DNA of 64,000 bases from Mesorhizobium sp. WSM4904 (lineage in GTDB: Bacteria; Pseudomonadota; Alphaproteobacteria; Rhizobiales; Rhizobiaceae). Position numbers and translations under genes: made by a program. Positions within the stretch are counted from its first letter, which is position 1, and every line of letters begins with the position of its first letter. The notes under the pieces are model-generated. The model saw only the letters and a program-made list of their open reading frames with translations, was not told the DNA's origin and searched no databases. Location: NCBI RefSeq assembly GCF_029674545.1, contig NZ_CP121354.1, positions 3,977,001 to 4,041,000 of the forward strand. Reading direction: 5' to 3'. Below are positions 1 to 8,117 of the stretch, in pieces.

Positions 1-2
1 GG

Positions 3-785
3 CCAGGCGCTCGGCCGATCCGGATCACCGAAGGCCGCATCACGTTCGACAAGGTGACGTTCCACTATGGCAATCACCGGTTGCCGCTCTACCGCGACTT
101 CTCGGTCGACGTAGCGGCGGGCGAACGCATCGGACTGGTCGGGCATTCTGGGTCCGGCAAGACGACCTTCGTCAAGCTGATCCAGCGCCTCTATGACGTG
201 AATGCGGGCAGGATCCTGATCGACGGCCAGGACATCTCGAAGGTCGCGCAGGCATCGCTGCGCGGCCAGATCGCCATCGTGCAGCAGGAGCCGATCCTGT
301 TCCACCGGTCGCTGGCCGAGAACATCGCCTATGCCAGGCCGGGCGCCACGCAGGCAGAGATCGAACATGCGGCGAAACTCGCCAGCGCGCATGACTTCAT
401 CGCCAACCTGCCCAAGGGCTACGGCACCCTGGTCGGGGAGCGCGGCGTGAAGCTGTCGGGCGGCGAGCGCCAGCGCGTGGCGATCGCGCGCGCCTTCCTG
501 GCCGATGCGCGCATCCTGATCCTCGACGAGGCGACATCGAGCCTCGATTCGGAATCGGAGGTGCTCATCCAGAAGGCGATGGAGCGACTGATGGTCGGGC
601 GCACGACATTGGTCATCGCACACCGGCTGTCGACCGTGCGGGCGCTCGACCGGCTGCTGGTCTTCGACCGCGGCCGCATCGTCGAGGAAGGCTCGCATGA
701 CGAGCTGATCAGGCTGAACGGCGGCATCTACCGGCGGCTGTTCGAGCGACAGGCGCTCGAGCTGACAAAGGGGCTCGTCGCGTGA
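3..785 (+). CDS. ABC exporter, C-terminal ATPase domain (partial)
   Basis: This is the 3' end of a gene that enters from the left edge; the frame is open from base 3. It encodes the nucleotide-binding domain of an ABCB/MsbA-type exporter, which drives export of a lipid, drug or peptide by ATP hydrolysis. Visible are Walker A (GHSGSGKTT), the Q-loop (QQEPILF), the ABC signature LSGGERQRVAIARA, Walker B with glutamate (ILILDEATSSLD) and the switch histidine (IAHRLS). The membrane domain must lie upstream, because exporters of this signature type are usually half-transporters of about 600 residues. The substrate cannot be told from this part. A hairpin follows the stop codon. Confidence 0.9.
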   Translation, partial: PGARPIRITEGRITFDKVTFHYGNHRLPLYRDFSVDVAAGERIGLVGHSGSGKTTFVKLIQRLYDVNAGRILIDGQDISKVAQASLRGQIAIVQQEPILFHRSLAENIAYARPGATQAEIEHAAKLASAHDFIANLPKGYGTLVGERGVKLSGGERQRVAIARAFLADARILILDEATSSLDSESEVLIQKAMERLMVGRTTLVIAHRLSTVRALDRLLVFDRGRIVEEGSHDELIRLNGGIYRRLFERQALELTKGLVA

Positions 786-791
786 AACAAC

Positions 792-817
792 GGCATCCGG
801 CTTCGGCCGGGTGCCTT
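792..817 (+). terminator. Candidate intrinsic terminator after the ABC exporter
   Basis: A 10-bp stem, GGCATCCGGC and GCCGGGTGCC, closes a TTCG tetraloop directly after the exporter stop codon. The stem has one G-U pair. The T run that follows is short (TT), so termination may be weak. Confidence 0.5.
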
Positions 818-822
818 CCCGG

Positions 823-925
823 CTAAGGCGCGTCGCGATCTTTCGGATTCGCTCTCTGCGCCTTAGTCTCTTGATTTTACGGCATCTTTGTCCCGAAACC
901 GGTTCCCACTTTCGGGAGACTGCAT
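823..925. repeat. Dispersed intergenic repeat, module A (copy 1)
   Basis: About 100 bp that recur at 21451-21552: a segment around gcgatctttc, then tttgtcccgaaaccggttcc and a closing ttcgggaga. The last part forms a palindrome of the type cccgaaa...tttcggg. Related shorter copies occur at 2803-2843 and 53805-53830. It lies between genes and codes for nothing visible. Its style is that of rhizobial intergenic mosaic elements. Confidence 0.7.
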
Positions 926-940
926 TAGCGGGCGGACCCG

Positions 941-1252
941 TCAGCCGTAATGCAGCCTAGGCTTGGGCTCGGTGCCGGTGAACTTGACACCGACGCGGTC
1001 GTTGCGGCGCCAGCGGACTTCCGCCCGATAGGCTACCCCATCGACCGGAACATAGAGCAGGAAATGATCGGGGACGCGCGATTCCGGTGCGACTTTCAGC
1101 TCGGCACCGCCGGGATTCTGATTGCGCAGCGTACAACTGACCTCGGAATTCTGTATGCCCGTAATGATCGTCCCGCCCTTGAGCACGCGCTGGCGATGCT
1201 CGCGCCGGTGTTCGCCGGAGGTCTCTTCGGGTGGTTGCGCGGGGTTCATCAT
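941..1252 (-). CDS. PilZ-domain protein
   Basis: A 103-residue protein consisting essentially of one PilZ domain, the usual receiver of cyclic di-GMP. The arginine-rich entry motif is seen as REHRQRVLK near residues 17-25, and the second motif is NPGGAEL near residues 46-52, a degenerate form of the N/DxSxxG loop (the serine is replaced). The hydrophobic strand region FLLYVPVDGVAYRAEVRWRR follows the family pattern. Because the second motif is degenerate, cyclic di-GMP binding is not certain. Two adjacent ATG codons begin the frame; the first is used here. It stands alone between repeats and a NUDIX gene on the same strand. Confidence 0.75.
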   Translation of the reverse strand: MMNPAQPPEETSGEHRREHRQRVLKGGTIITGIQNSEVSCTLRNQNPGGAELKVAPESRVPDHFLLYVPVDGVAYRAEVRWRRNDRVGVKFTGTEPKPRLHYG

Positions 1253-1366
1253 TGATCGACGCCATTAGCCGAATCGCACTTGCAGCGGCAACAAAGCACC
1301 GATGCCCGTGCACCGCAATGCGCAGCATGCTCGTCGCACTGCATATGTGGTTATGTGATCGATGAT

Positions 1367-1855
1367 TTAGGCGAATCTATGCGGATCGGCGCAGAAATAG
1401 GCGATGATCTGGCAAAGGTCGGGCTCGTTGACCATGCTGACGGCCTCGGCGGAGCCGACCCATTTACGGGTGCGGGCGCGCTTTTCCTTCCAGCGGTCGG
1501 CGACGCGGTCGACCTTGAGCGGGAAGACCAGGACCTCGCAAGGCACTTCCTCACCGGAGGCCAGAACCTTGCCGTAGAAGTAGCGCCCGGCTTCGAGATG
1601 CGAGACGGCGCCGCGCAATCCCGCCTCTTCGCTCGCTTCGCGGGCGGCAGCCTCGCAAAGCGGCTCCCTTGCCTCCGGCCAACCTTTGGGCAGGACCCAG
1701 CGTCCGGTGTCGCGGCTGGTGATCAGCATGATCTCGACGCCGCTTTCACCTTTGCGCCAGGGCAGGGCGGCAACCTGCAGGCGGCACGGCGCCGTGCCGA
1801 AGAGTCGCCGGACTCTTTCGGCCATCTGGTTGTGCGTCGTCGGCCTCGTCAACAT
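1367..1855 (-). CDS. NUDIX hydrolase
   Basis: A 162-residue NUDIX hydrolase, an enzyme class that cleaves nucleoside diphosphates linked to another group. The NUDIX box is complete around residues 60-82: GWPEAR, E at the seventh position, then REASEEAGL, matching Gx5Ex7REUxEExGU. The short form with 'WVLPKGWPE' before the box resembles the diphosphoinositol/diadenosine polyphosphate hydrolase-like group common in rhizobia. The exact substrate is not predictable. An internal ATG at residue 11 is an alternative start. Confidence 0.85.
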   Translation of the reverse strand: MLTRPTTHNQMAERVRRLFGTAPCRLQVAALPWRKGESGVEIMLITSRDTGRWVLPKGWPEAREPLCEAAAREASEEAGLRGAVSHLEAGRYFYGKVLASGEEVPCEVLVFPLKVDRVADRWKEKRARTRKWVGSAEAVSMVNEPDLCQIIAYFCADPHRFA

Positions 1856-2061
1856 TGGAGAAGCTGCCCCCAGCCTCCGGAATCGTTTGCCATCTTACGA
1901 ATCTTACGGCGAATTATGAGCTTTAAAAGTAAAAAACTTCACTCGTTCGGGAAAATCCCCCCAGAAAAAGTCGATCTCACAAAGTAATTGGGCCCATGAG
2001 GCGCAAATCTTAGGCGTGCGCGCGCCTTCGCGGCCGGATTCTTGGAAGATATGGCGGCTAC

Positions 2062-2562
2062 TCAACCGGCGTGATCGTCGGCGATCGGCTTCTGATAGGT
2101 GAAACCCATGTCCCAGGGGAAGTAGATCCAGGTGTCCTGGCTGACCTCGGTGACGAATGTGTCGACCAGCGGCCGGCCCTTCGGCTTGGCATACACGGTG
2201 GCGAAATGCGCCTTCGGCATCATCGCGCGCACGATGCCCGCCGTCTTGCCGGTGTCCGTGAGGTCGTCGATGATCAGCACACCGGCGCCATCGTCGGCAA
2301 GAAGCGAGGGCGAAATCTCCTTCAGCACCTGCAACTGACCCTGGCTGGTGTAGTCGTGATAGGAGGCGACGCAAACCGTCTCGATGACGCGGATACCGAG
2401 CTCGCGGGCGATGATGGCCGCGGGCACCAGGCCACCGCGCGTGATGCACACGATCGCCTTCCATTGTCCCCTGCTGGCGCCGGAGAGCCGCCAGGAAAGC
2501 GCGCGGGCATCGCGGTGGAACTGGTCCCAGGAGACCGGGAAGGCTTTTTCGGGAAGGGACAT
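2062..2562 (-). CDS. gpt: Xanthine phosphoribosyltransferase
   Basis: A 166-residue purine salvage enzyme that transfers phosphoribose from PRPP to xanthine or guanine, giving XMP or GMP in the cytoplasm. The PRPP-binding loop [13 protein letters not shown] lies at residues 95-107, and the ITRGGLVPA segment near 40-48 is typical of Gpt. The length equals the usual size of proteobacterial Gpt (about 150-165 residues). It is a single gene, with a repeat-filled gap upstream. Adenine deaminase at 13331 would feed the same purine salvage route through hypoxanthine. Confidence 0.9.
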   Translation of the reverse strand: MSLPEKAFPVSWDQFHRDARALSWRLSGASRGQWKAIVCITRGGLVPAAIIARELGIRVIETVCVASYHDYTSQGQLQVLKEISPSLLADDGAGVLIIDDLTDTGKTAGIVRAMMPKAHFATVYAKPKGRPLVDTFVTEVSQDTWIYFPWDMGFTYQKPIADDHAG

Positions 2563-2673
2563 GGTTCGCGCACTCCTGAAGCGCGCTCCGTGGCGCGCAG
2601 ATACTATGGAATGCAGGCGGAATTAGCCGGAAAGCGCCAGGCTTGGCAAGGTGGCAGCCAGCGATGGCTGTGG

Positions 2674-2844
2674 ACTTGAAGCGCGTCGCGCTAAATGCGT
2701 TCAAGCGACGCGCTTCAGTCTTTGTTTTGATGCATGTCGTTTTCCCAAAGCAGCTGCGCACTTTTGGGCGACATGCATCAAGTTCTTGTTCGATGCGGGT
2801 CTTTGTCCCGAAAGCCGGTTCCCACTTTCGCGAGACGTGCTTAT
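2674..2844. repeat. Compound palindromic intergenic repeat
   Basis: Three repeat modules sit side by side between gpt and the universal stress gene. The first is a 12-bp inverted repeat (GAAGCGCGTCGC at 2678-2689 with its complement at 2705-2716). The second is a 13-bp perfect inverted repeat (TTGATGCATGTCG at 2727-2739 with its complement at 2769-2781). The third is a module A palindrome, ttgtcccgaaagccggttcc and onward, to about 2843. No coding potential is evident. Confidence 0.7.
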
Positions 2845-3674
2845 CTCGACAGGAAGGCGGCTACGTTTGCCGTGCGCAGCACGGTGCGGGTGACGCCGCC
2901 GAACAGGAACTGGCGCAGCCAAGAGTGGCTGTAGGCGCCGAGCACCAGCAGATCGGCGCCGGATTCGGCGATCCTTTCCTGAATGATGTCGTCGACGGAG
3001 GCTCCGTTCGATTTCTGCACCGAAACGCTGACATTGGCGCCGTGGCGGGACAGCGCGGCCGCGATCTCGGCGCCGGCCGCCTCGGGAGCTTCGTCGAGCG
3101 TTTCCGGCGGATCGATGACGAGAATGTCGGTCTTGTCGGCTTCGCTGATGAATGGCAGGGCATCGAAGGCGGCGCGCGCCGCCTCCTTGCTGCCGTTCCA
3201 GGCAAGCAGCACGCGCCTGAAGGTGGTGACCAGCGGCCCGGCATGCGGAACGACCAGCACCGGCCGGCCGGCGTCATAGACCAGCGTGTCGACATCGGCG
3301 CCCGGGTCGCCACCGGACTCGCGCTGCGCGGCGACGATCAGATCCGCCGCCCGCACGCTCGATATGCCGGTCAGCGCGCTGTCGCCGGAGAAGCTCTCCA
3401 GGCTGCGCCATTCGAAGGACAAGCCGGAATCCTCGACGCGTCTGAGGAAGACCGCCTGCAGCTTGTCGGCGCGCTCCTTGTTCATCTCGGACGAGACCTG
3501 CAGGAATTCCGTGTCGGGGAAACCGGTGGCCGACGTATAGGGGACTGGCAGCGCTTCCGCATGGATGCCGACGAGGTGGCTCTCGAACCGCTCGGCGAGG
3601 GGGATGGCGCAGTCGAGCACGCGCTCGGCGTCCTGTTCGTTCTGCAGAATGGCGACGATCGTCTTGAAGCGCAT
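2841..3674 (-). CDS. Universal stress protein, tandem UspA domains
   Basis: A 277-residue cytoplasmic protein with two Usp folds. The N-terminal domain begins MRFKTIVAILQN; the second starts near residue 155 (FRRVLLAWNGSKEAARA) and ends with the nucleotide-binding signature GAYSHSWLRQFLFGGVTRTVL, close to the Gx2GHSx9GS/T type. Proteins of this layout bind ATP and support survival in stress, but their biochemical action is poorly defined. The ATG at 3674 was chosen because it matches the domain start; a longer open frame would run into the CinA-like gene. An EcfG-type promoter motif lies 41-66 bp upstream, which fits a general stress role. Confidence 0.9.
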   Translation of the reverse strand: MRFKTIVAILQNEQDAERVLDCAIPLAERFESHLVGIHAEALPVPYTSATGFPDTEFLQVSSEMNKERADKLQAVFLRRVEDSGLSFEWRSLESFSGDSALTGISSVRAADLIVAAQRESGGDPGADVDTLVYDAGRPVLVVPHAGPLVTTFRRVLLAWNGSKEAARAAFDALPFISEADKTDILVIDPPETLDEAPEAAGAEIAAALSRHGANVSVSVQKSNGASVDDIIQERIAESGADLLVLGAYSHSWLRQFLFGGVTRTVLRTANVAAFLSR

Positions 3675-3714
3675 GACGTCCCCCTCAATGGCGGCACGAG
3701 AATGCCGTTTCAGA

Positions 3715-3740
3715 AACGCCAGTGTAGCCTTTCTGGTTCC
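3715..3740 (-). promoter_or_regulatory. EcfG-type (general stress) promoter motif upstream of the universal stress gene
   Basis: Read on the minus strand, GGAAC is followed after 18 bases by GTT. This matches the alphaproteobacterial EcfG (RpoE2/SigT) consensus of GGAAC, 16-18 bases, then (c)GTT. The -10 element ends 41 bases upstream of the start codon at 3674. It falls exactly in the gap after the neighbouring gene. Confidence 0.65.
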
Positions 3741-3745
3741 GGAGA

Positions 3746-4486
3746 TCAGCTTGCGGCCGACAAGCCCGCCACCATGGCCTCGACGTCCTTGCGCGCGGCC
3801 TCGAGGGCCTCTTCGTTGCGGGCGCGTACCACAAGCTCGGTCCAGAACTTGCCGTCGCCATATTTCGGGTAGGAGCCGATGATGGTGTCGGGATGCGCTT
3901 TCTGGATGTCGGCCAGCGGTCCGCCGATCAGGCCTTCGCCGAACGGGCAATCCACCGTGGCCGACAGCATCTTGGTGCCGGTCTTCAGCGTCGGCACGAC
4001 ATTGTCGAGCATCGCCTGGAAGATCGACGGCACGCCGGCCATCACGTGAACATTGCCGATGCGGAAGCCGGGCGCGATCGATACCGGATTGTCGATGTGG
4101 TCGGCGCCGCGCGGCATGCGCGCCATGCGTTTGCGCGCCTCGGTGAATTCGATGCCGCGCTGGGCATAGCTTGCTTCGAGCATGGCATAGGCCTTGGCAT
4201 CGTATTCGCAAGGCACGCCGAAGGCCCTGGCTATCGAATCGGCGGTGATGTCATCGTGTGTTGGGCCGATGCCGCCGGTGGTGAAGAGATAGGTATAGCG
4301 GGCGCGCAGCGCGTTCACCGCGGCGACGATCTCGTCCTCCTCGTCGGGAACGACACGCACTTCCTTCAGATCGATGCCGATCGCCGTCATGATGTCGGCA
4401 AGATGGCCGATGTTCTTATCCTTGGTCCTGCCGGAGAGGATCTCGTCGCCGATGACGAGCATGGCGGCGGTGACGATTTCAGGCAT
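3746..4486 (-). CDS. CinA-like molybdopterin-binding domain protein
   Basis: A 246-residue protein made of the MoaB/MogA-type molybdopterin-binding domain found at the N terminus of CinA. Seen are GDEILSGRTKDKN near residues 13-25 and TTGGIGPTHDD near 69-79, the pterin and nucleotide loops. The C-terminal nicotinamide-nucleotide amidase domain of full CinA is missing, so this is the short stand-alone form common in Rhizobiales. Short CinA proteins are often annotated as ADP-ribose pyrophosphatase-like or 'competence/damage-inducible', but the function of this form is not settled. Confidence 0.85.
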   Translation of the reverse strand: MPEIVTAAMLVIGDEILSGRTKDKNIGHLADIMTAIGIDLKEVRVVPDEEDEIVAAVNALRARYTYLFTTGGIGPTHDDITADSIARAFGVPCEYDAKAYAMLEASYAQRGIEFTEARKRMARMPRGADHIDNPVSIAPGFRIGNVHVMAGVPSIFQAMLDNVVPTLKTGTKMLSATVDCPFGEGLIGGPLADIQKAHPDTIIGSYPKYGDGKFWTELVVRARNEEALEAARKDVEAMVAGLSAAS

Positions 4487-4612
4487 GGCTCACTCCGGTA
4501 ACGGGTCGCCTGAGATAACGCGGCCGGCAGCCGGCCGCAATGCGCAAGCAGGGTAGGCTCTTGTGGCAGAGACAGTTGCGGCTAAGGTGCGCCGGTCCGG
4601 CTCGGGTGGAAG

Positions 4613-5587
4613 ATGCTGATATCGGTTTTGTCGTGGCTGATCGGCGGCCTTTTCGTTGCGGCGGCTGCCGTCGTGCTCAGCTTTGTGCTTGCAACATGGT
4701 GGATCGCGGCCAAGGCCGAAAGGCTGGTGCCGGCTTGCGGCAAGTTCGTCGAGATCGACGGCAACCGCATCCACTATGTCGAAGAAGGCGAGGGCAGGCC
4801 GATCGTCTTCCTGCACGGCCTCGGCGCGCAGCTTCACCATTTCCGGCACACGCTGTTTGGACGTTTCGGGGCCGGCTACCGGCTGGTCGCGCTCGACCGG
4901 CCAGGTTCGGGATATTCGGTGCGGGCGGGTGGAGCGAGCGGCCGTCTGCCTGAACAGGCGGAAGTGGTGCGGCGCTTCATCGAGGAACTTGGGCTGGAAA
5001 GGCCCTTGGTCGTCGGCCATTCGCTGGGCGGCGCCATCGCATTTGCGCTTGCGATCGAGCATCCGAAAGCGATTTCCGGCATCGCGCTGCTCGCGCCGTT
5101 GACGCACCTGGAGGCAAGGGTGCGCCAGAAATTCGACCTGCTCCACGTTCCCTCGCGTTTGTGGCGGCGGGTCTTGGCCCATACCGTAGCGATACCGGTC
5201 AGCGTGAAATATGCGGAGCCCACGATGAAATTCATCTTCGCGCCGCAAGCCGTGCCTGAGGACTACATGATCGCGGGGGGTGGTTGGCTCGGGCTGCGGC
5301 CCGCCCATTTCCATGCGACCTCGACCGACTTTGTGGCGGTGGAAGAAGACCTCGGCCGCCTTGAGCGGCGCTATGGCGAGATCGCGATGCCGGCCGGCAT
5401 TCTGTTCGGCGCGCAGGACCGCGTCATAGGCATCGCGGCCCATGGCGATCCGATGCCGGGCAAGATCGAGGAACTCGACTTCGAACGGGTCGAAGGGCTC
5501 GGCCACATGCCGCAATTCGTGGAGCCGGAACGCGTTGTCGCCTTCATCCAGCGCATCGCCGCCCGTGCGTTTGCCGGCGTGACCTGA
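4613..5587 (+). CDS. Alpha/beta-fold hydrolase with N-terminal membrane anchor
   Basis: A 324-residue alpha/beta hydrolase. Residues 1-32 form one hydrophobic segment, an anchor or uncleaved signal, so the enzyme probably sits on the membrane facing the periplasm. The oxyanion region is FLHGLGA (67-72), the nucleophile elbow is GHSLGG with Ser137, and the likely catalytic histidine lies in EGLGHMPQF near the C terminus. The likely acid is in the FGAQDRV loop. Substrate unknown. It stands alone, divergent from the CinA-like gene. Confidence 0.85.
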   Translation: MLISVLSWLIGGLFVAAAAVVLSFVLATWWIAAKAERLVPACGKFVEIDGNRIHYVEEGEGRPIVFLHGLGAQLHHFRHTLFGRFGAGYRLVALDRPGSGYSVRAGGASGRLPEQAEVVRRFIEELGLERPLVVGHSLGGAIAFALAIEHPKAISGIALLAPLTHLEARVRQKFDLLHVPSRLWRRVLAHTVAIPVSVKYAEPTMKFIFAPQAVPEDYMIAGGGWLGLRPAHFHATSTDFVAVEEDLGRLERRYGEIAMPAGILFGAQDRVIGIAAHGDPMPGKIEELDFERVEGLGHMPQFVEPERVVAFIQRIAARAFAGVT

Positions 5588-5683
5588 ATTTCGACGGCAA
5601 TTGCGCCGAGCCGAATGATCCGGCTGCTCACGGCCTCGTCACACAAACGTGTCGCGTATCCCGCTCCACGCCGATTTTCTCTT

Positions 5684-5709
5684 GGAACTTTTGCATCCAA
5701 CCCAGGGTT
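5684..5709 (+). promoter_or_regulatory. EcfG-type promoter motif upstream of a small exported protein
   Basis: GGAAC at 5684-5688, an 18-base spacer, then GTTT from 5707. The -10 element is 49 bases upstream of the ATG at 5759. It matches the general-stress sigma factor consensus of alphaproteobacteria and is the same arrangement as the motif before the universal stress gene. Confidence 0.6.
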
Positions 5710-5758
5710 TCATTGGCGTCGCCGTCACACCTCGGCGACCAACCAAATGGAGTATCCA

Positions 5759-6046
5759 ATGCTTACGAAAATTCTCGCAGCCTCCGCGCTCATGCTGGGT
5801 ATGGCAACCTCGGCCATGGCGCAGTCCTCGGACATGTGGTCGTGGTGGCACCATGATCGTCCGGTCTCGAACGAACGGACGGTGCCGGTCGATCCTTACG
5901 CCACCGGCAGTATCTCTTCGAGCAGCGAAGCCACCGGCCTAAACAGCCTCGGCAATCCAGGTCCCATCGGCCCATGCGCCTCGAATACGCCCGGACCCGA
6001 CGCCAATGCCGGGCAGAACGTCAACGATCAGTACTGCGGCAAATAA
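5759..6046 (+). CDS. Small exported protein of unknown function
   Basis: A 95-residue protein with a clear signal peptide (MLTKILAASALMLGMATSAMA, cleavage likely after AMA). The mature part is about 74 residues, rich in Gly, Pro, Ser and Asn, with two cysteines (GPCAS and QYCGK) that could pair in the periplasm. The start was chosen because GGAG lies 6 bases before the ATG and the signal peptide begins there; the frame extends upstream without supporting features. I do not recognise a family. The EcfG-like promoter suggests stress control. Confidence 0.75.
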   Translation: MLTKILAASALMLGMATSAMAQSSDMWSWWHHDRPVSNERTVPVDPYATGSISSSSEATGLNSLGNPGPIGPCASNTPGPDANAGQNVNDQYCGK

Positions 6047-6115
6047 TAACTGACGCGTCCGCCAGCGGCCGGCATGAAGGCAAGGGCATGGTCGGTCGCG
6101 GCGCGGGCGTAAAAA

Positions 6116-6355
6116 CTAGTCGGAGACTTCGGTTTGCGGCCGGTCGCGGCCGTCGGCCAGTTCGTCATGCCACACGCCCTCGGAGTCCTCATACTGGATG
6201 CCGTCGGTGTTGCCGGCGACCTGCTGCTCGGCCGAAGCAATTTCGGCGGCGCGCAGCGCGTCCTGGTGCGTGGGAAATGTTTCTGAAAAAGTCGTGCCGA
6301 CCTTGTAGGCCCAACCGCCGTCATGCTCGACGATCTTGTAAGTCAGTTTCGCCAT
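6116..6355 (-). CDS. DUF2188 domain protein
   Basis: A 79-residue cytoplasmic protein. The pattern VEHDGGWAYKVGTTFSETFPTHQDALRAAEIAS matches the DUF2188 family: a short beta hairpin (often followed by W.vk.....s..f.tk.eA...A). The end is acidic. Proteins of this family have no known activity. It lies 31 bases downstream of the DUF982 gene on the same strand, so the two may be transcribed together. Confidence 0.75.
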   Translation of the reverse strand: MAKLTYKIVEHDGGWAYKVGTTFSETFPTHQDALRAAEIASAEQQVAGNTDGIQYEDSEGVWHDELADGRDRPQTEVSD

Positions 6356-6386
6356 GGAAATCCTCCGGTAGAGAAACCCTTAATGC

Positions 6387-6665
6387 TCAATGCAGCTTTT
6401 CGTCGGGCAACCTGTCTTCAGGAACCAGCACTTCAGATTCCTCGGCTGCCTCGATCAATGCGCGGCGTGCGTCCGCAGTCGAACGATAGCCCTCCAGCGC
6501 CTTGAGGCAAGTGTCTAGAGCATCACGATGCCGCTGGCCGCGATTGAGCGGCCAGACCGTCATCAGGCACTCGGCGGCTTCGCGGGTGCTGCGGATCTGG
6601 CGATATTTGCCGACATGGCCGAGTTCGACCACCACCGGCTTTTCAAATGGCTTGTTGTCTGTCAT
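6387..6665 (-). CDS. DUF982 domain protein
   Basis: A 92-residue protein of the DUF982 family, which is largely restricted to Rhizobiales and is present there in many copies. Diagnostic features are the early V.V..G....I.S..EAAE.L...WP segment (here STREAAECLMTVWPLNRG) and the following helix with ALDTCLKALEG. Function unknown. The ATG at 6665 was chosen because family members begin just before the first strand; eight extra codons upstream are possible. Next to the DUF2188 gene. Confidence 0.85.
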   Translation of the reverse strand: MTDNKPFEKPVVVELGHVGKYRQIRSTREAAECLMTVWPLNRGQRHRDALDTCLKALEGYRSTADARRALIEAAEESEVLVPEDRLPDEKLH

Positions 6666-6758
6666 GGCGCGCCAACGCAAAACGGCCAATTTGGTTGCAA
6701 TCGTGGCAAGACCCCTGCGCCCAAAGGTCTCAGCCCTTGCGTCACCTGTGGAAGCGGT

Positions 6759-7862
6759 TCAACCGGCCGCCTTCATCCAGTGCCGCATCGTCGTCACCGA
6801 GCGCGCCAGCTGCGGCGCCGGACGGATTTCCTCGCCGAACGTCGCCGCCGCGCGCCAGCCCCAGCGCGGATCGGCGAGGAAGGCGCGCGCCAGCGCCACC
6901 ATGTCGGCGCGGCCATCGGCGACGATCGCCTCGGCCTGCTTCGGATCGTCGATCAGCCCCACCGCGCGTGTCGGAATGCCGGCGCCCTTGCGCACGGCTT
7001 CCGCCAGATGCACCTGATAGCCGGGACCGCTGGGCAGCTTCTGCAGAGGCGAATTGCCGCCACTGGAGCAGCAGAGATAAGCGATGCCCTCCGCCTTCAG
7101 CGCCTTGGCCACTTCGATCGCGTCTTCGACATCGAAACCGCCCTCGACCCATTCCTTGACCGAGAGGCGTGCGCCGAGCATCAGGTTCGGAACGGCCTTC
7201 TTGACCGCCCTGGCGATCTCGACGGCGAAGCGCATGCGGTTTTCCAGCGAGCCGCCCCAGCGGTCGGTGCGCCGGTTGGAAAGCGGCGACAGGAACTGGA
7301 AGATCAGATAGCCGTGCGCGGCATGCAATTCGATGAAATCGAAGCCGGCACGCTCGGCCCGCTTGGCCGCCTCGGCGAAACGCTGGATGACTTGCTGGAT
7401 CTCGTCTTCCTCCAGTGCGTGCGGCACATTCCATCCCGTGTCATAGGCGATGGCCGAAGCCGAAACCGTCTGCCAGGGATCCTCGCCCGGCTGCAGGGGA
7501 CCGCCACCTTCCCAGGGTTTCCGGTTGGAGGCCTTGCGCCCGGCATGGGCAAGCTGGACGCCGAATTTGGTTCCGGGCGCGGCGACGCGCCTGGCGGCAT
7601 CGAGCGTGCGCTTGGCCGCCGCCTCGTTGTCCTCGGAGTAAAGGCCAAGGCAGCCGTGCGAGATGCGGCCACGCCGCTCGACGTCGGTCATCTCGACGGT
7701 CACCATGCCGGCACCGGACATGGCGAGGTTCATCCAGTGGTGGAGATGCCAGTCGCTGGCGGAGCCGTCCTCGGCCGAATACTGGCACATCGGCGCCACC
7801 GCGATGCGGTTGGGGAAGGTGAGGTTGCCAAGGGTGATCGGCTGGAAGAGAGATGGCGTCAT
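6759..7862 (-). CDS. NADH:flavin oxidoreductase, old yellow enzyme family (YqjM/NamA-like)
   Basis: A 367-residue FMN enzyme of the TIM-barrel old yellow enzyme family, which reduces activated C=C bonds of enones and related compounds with NAD(P)H. Visible are NRIAVAPMCQYSAEDG (residues 18-33, with the Cys of the YqjM group that tunes the flavin), HLHHW, the active-site HAAHGYL loop in the middle and DRWGGSLENRMRF. The length and the Cys point to the thermostable-like YqjM class rather than classical OYE. The natural substrate is unknown; such enzymes often act in detoxifying electrophiles. Confidence 0.9.
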   Translation of the reverse strand: MTPSLFQPITLGNLTFPNRIAVAPMCQYSAEDGSASDWHLHHWMNLAMSGAGMVTVEMTDVERRGRISHGCLGLYSEDNEAAAKRTLDAARRVAAPGTKFGVQLAHAGRKASNRKPWEGGGPLQPGEDPWQTVSASAIAYDTGWNVPHALEEDEIQQVIQRFAEAAKRAERAGFDFIELHAAHGYLIFQFLSPLSNRRTDRWGGSLENRMRFAVEIARAVKKAVPNLMLGARLSVKEWVEGGFDVEDAIEVAKALKAEGIAYLCCSSGGNSPLQKLPSGPGYQVHLAEAVRKGAGIPTRAVGLIDDPKQAEAIVADGRADMVALARAFLADPRWGWRAAATFGEEIRPAPQLARSVTTMRHWMKAAG

Positions 7863-7984
7863 GAAACGGGCTCCTGGGAGAGATATCGCTATCTAAGGAG
7901 CCGCGGCGCCTCGCGCCAGACACGAGCCGGTGAAAGTGTTGCTGGACCAGCCGGTTTCCAGGATTGCGCAGGCGCCCGTTCGCC

Positions 7985-8100
7985 GATAGAGCGGTTCCCC
8001 GCTCCCCGTTTCGCGGAAACAGGGAACCGCTCTATCTCTTTGTTTTGACTTGACGCAATTCCGGACGGAAAACCGTTTCACACTTTTCCTGGAATTGCTC
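7985..8100. repeat. 15-bp perfect palindrome followed by dispersed repeat module B
   Basis: GATAGAGCGGTTCCC (7985-7999) is perfectly repeated in inverted form at 8022-8036. It is followed at 8052-8100 by module B: acgcaattccggacgg, then aaccg, cacttttcc and ggaattgct, itself an imperfect palindrome. Module B recurs at 19617-19663, 37028-37076 and 40183-40230. The element occupies the gap between two divergent genes and leaves little room for a promoter. Confidence 0.75.
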
Positions 8101-8117
8101 TGACGCTTGCCGGCAGC

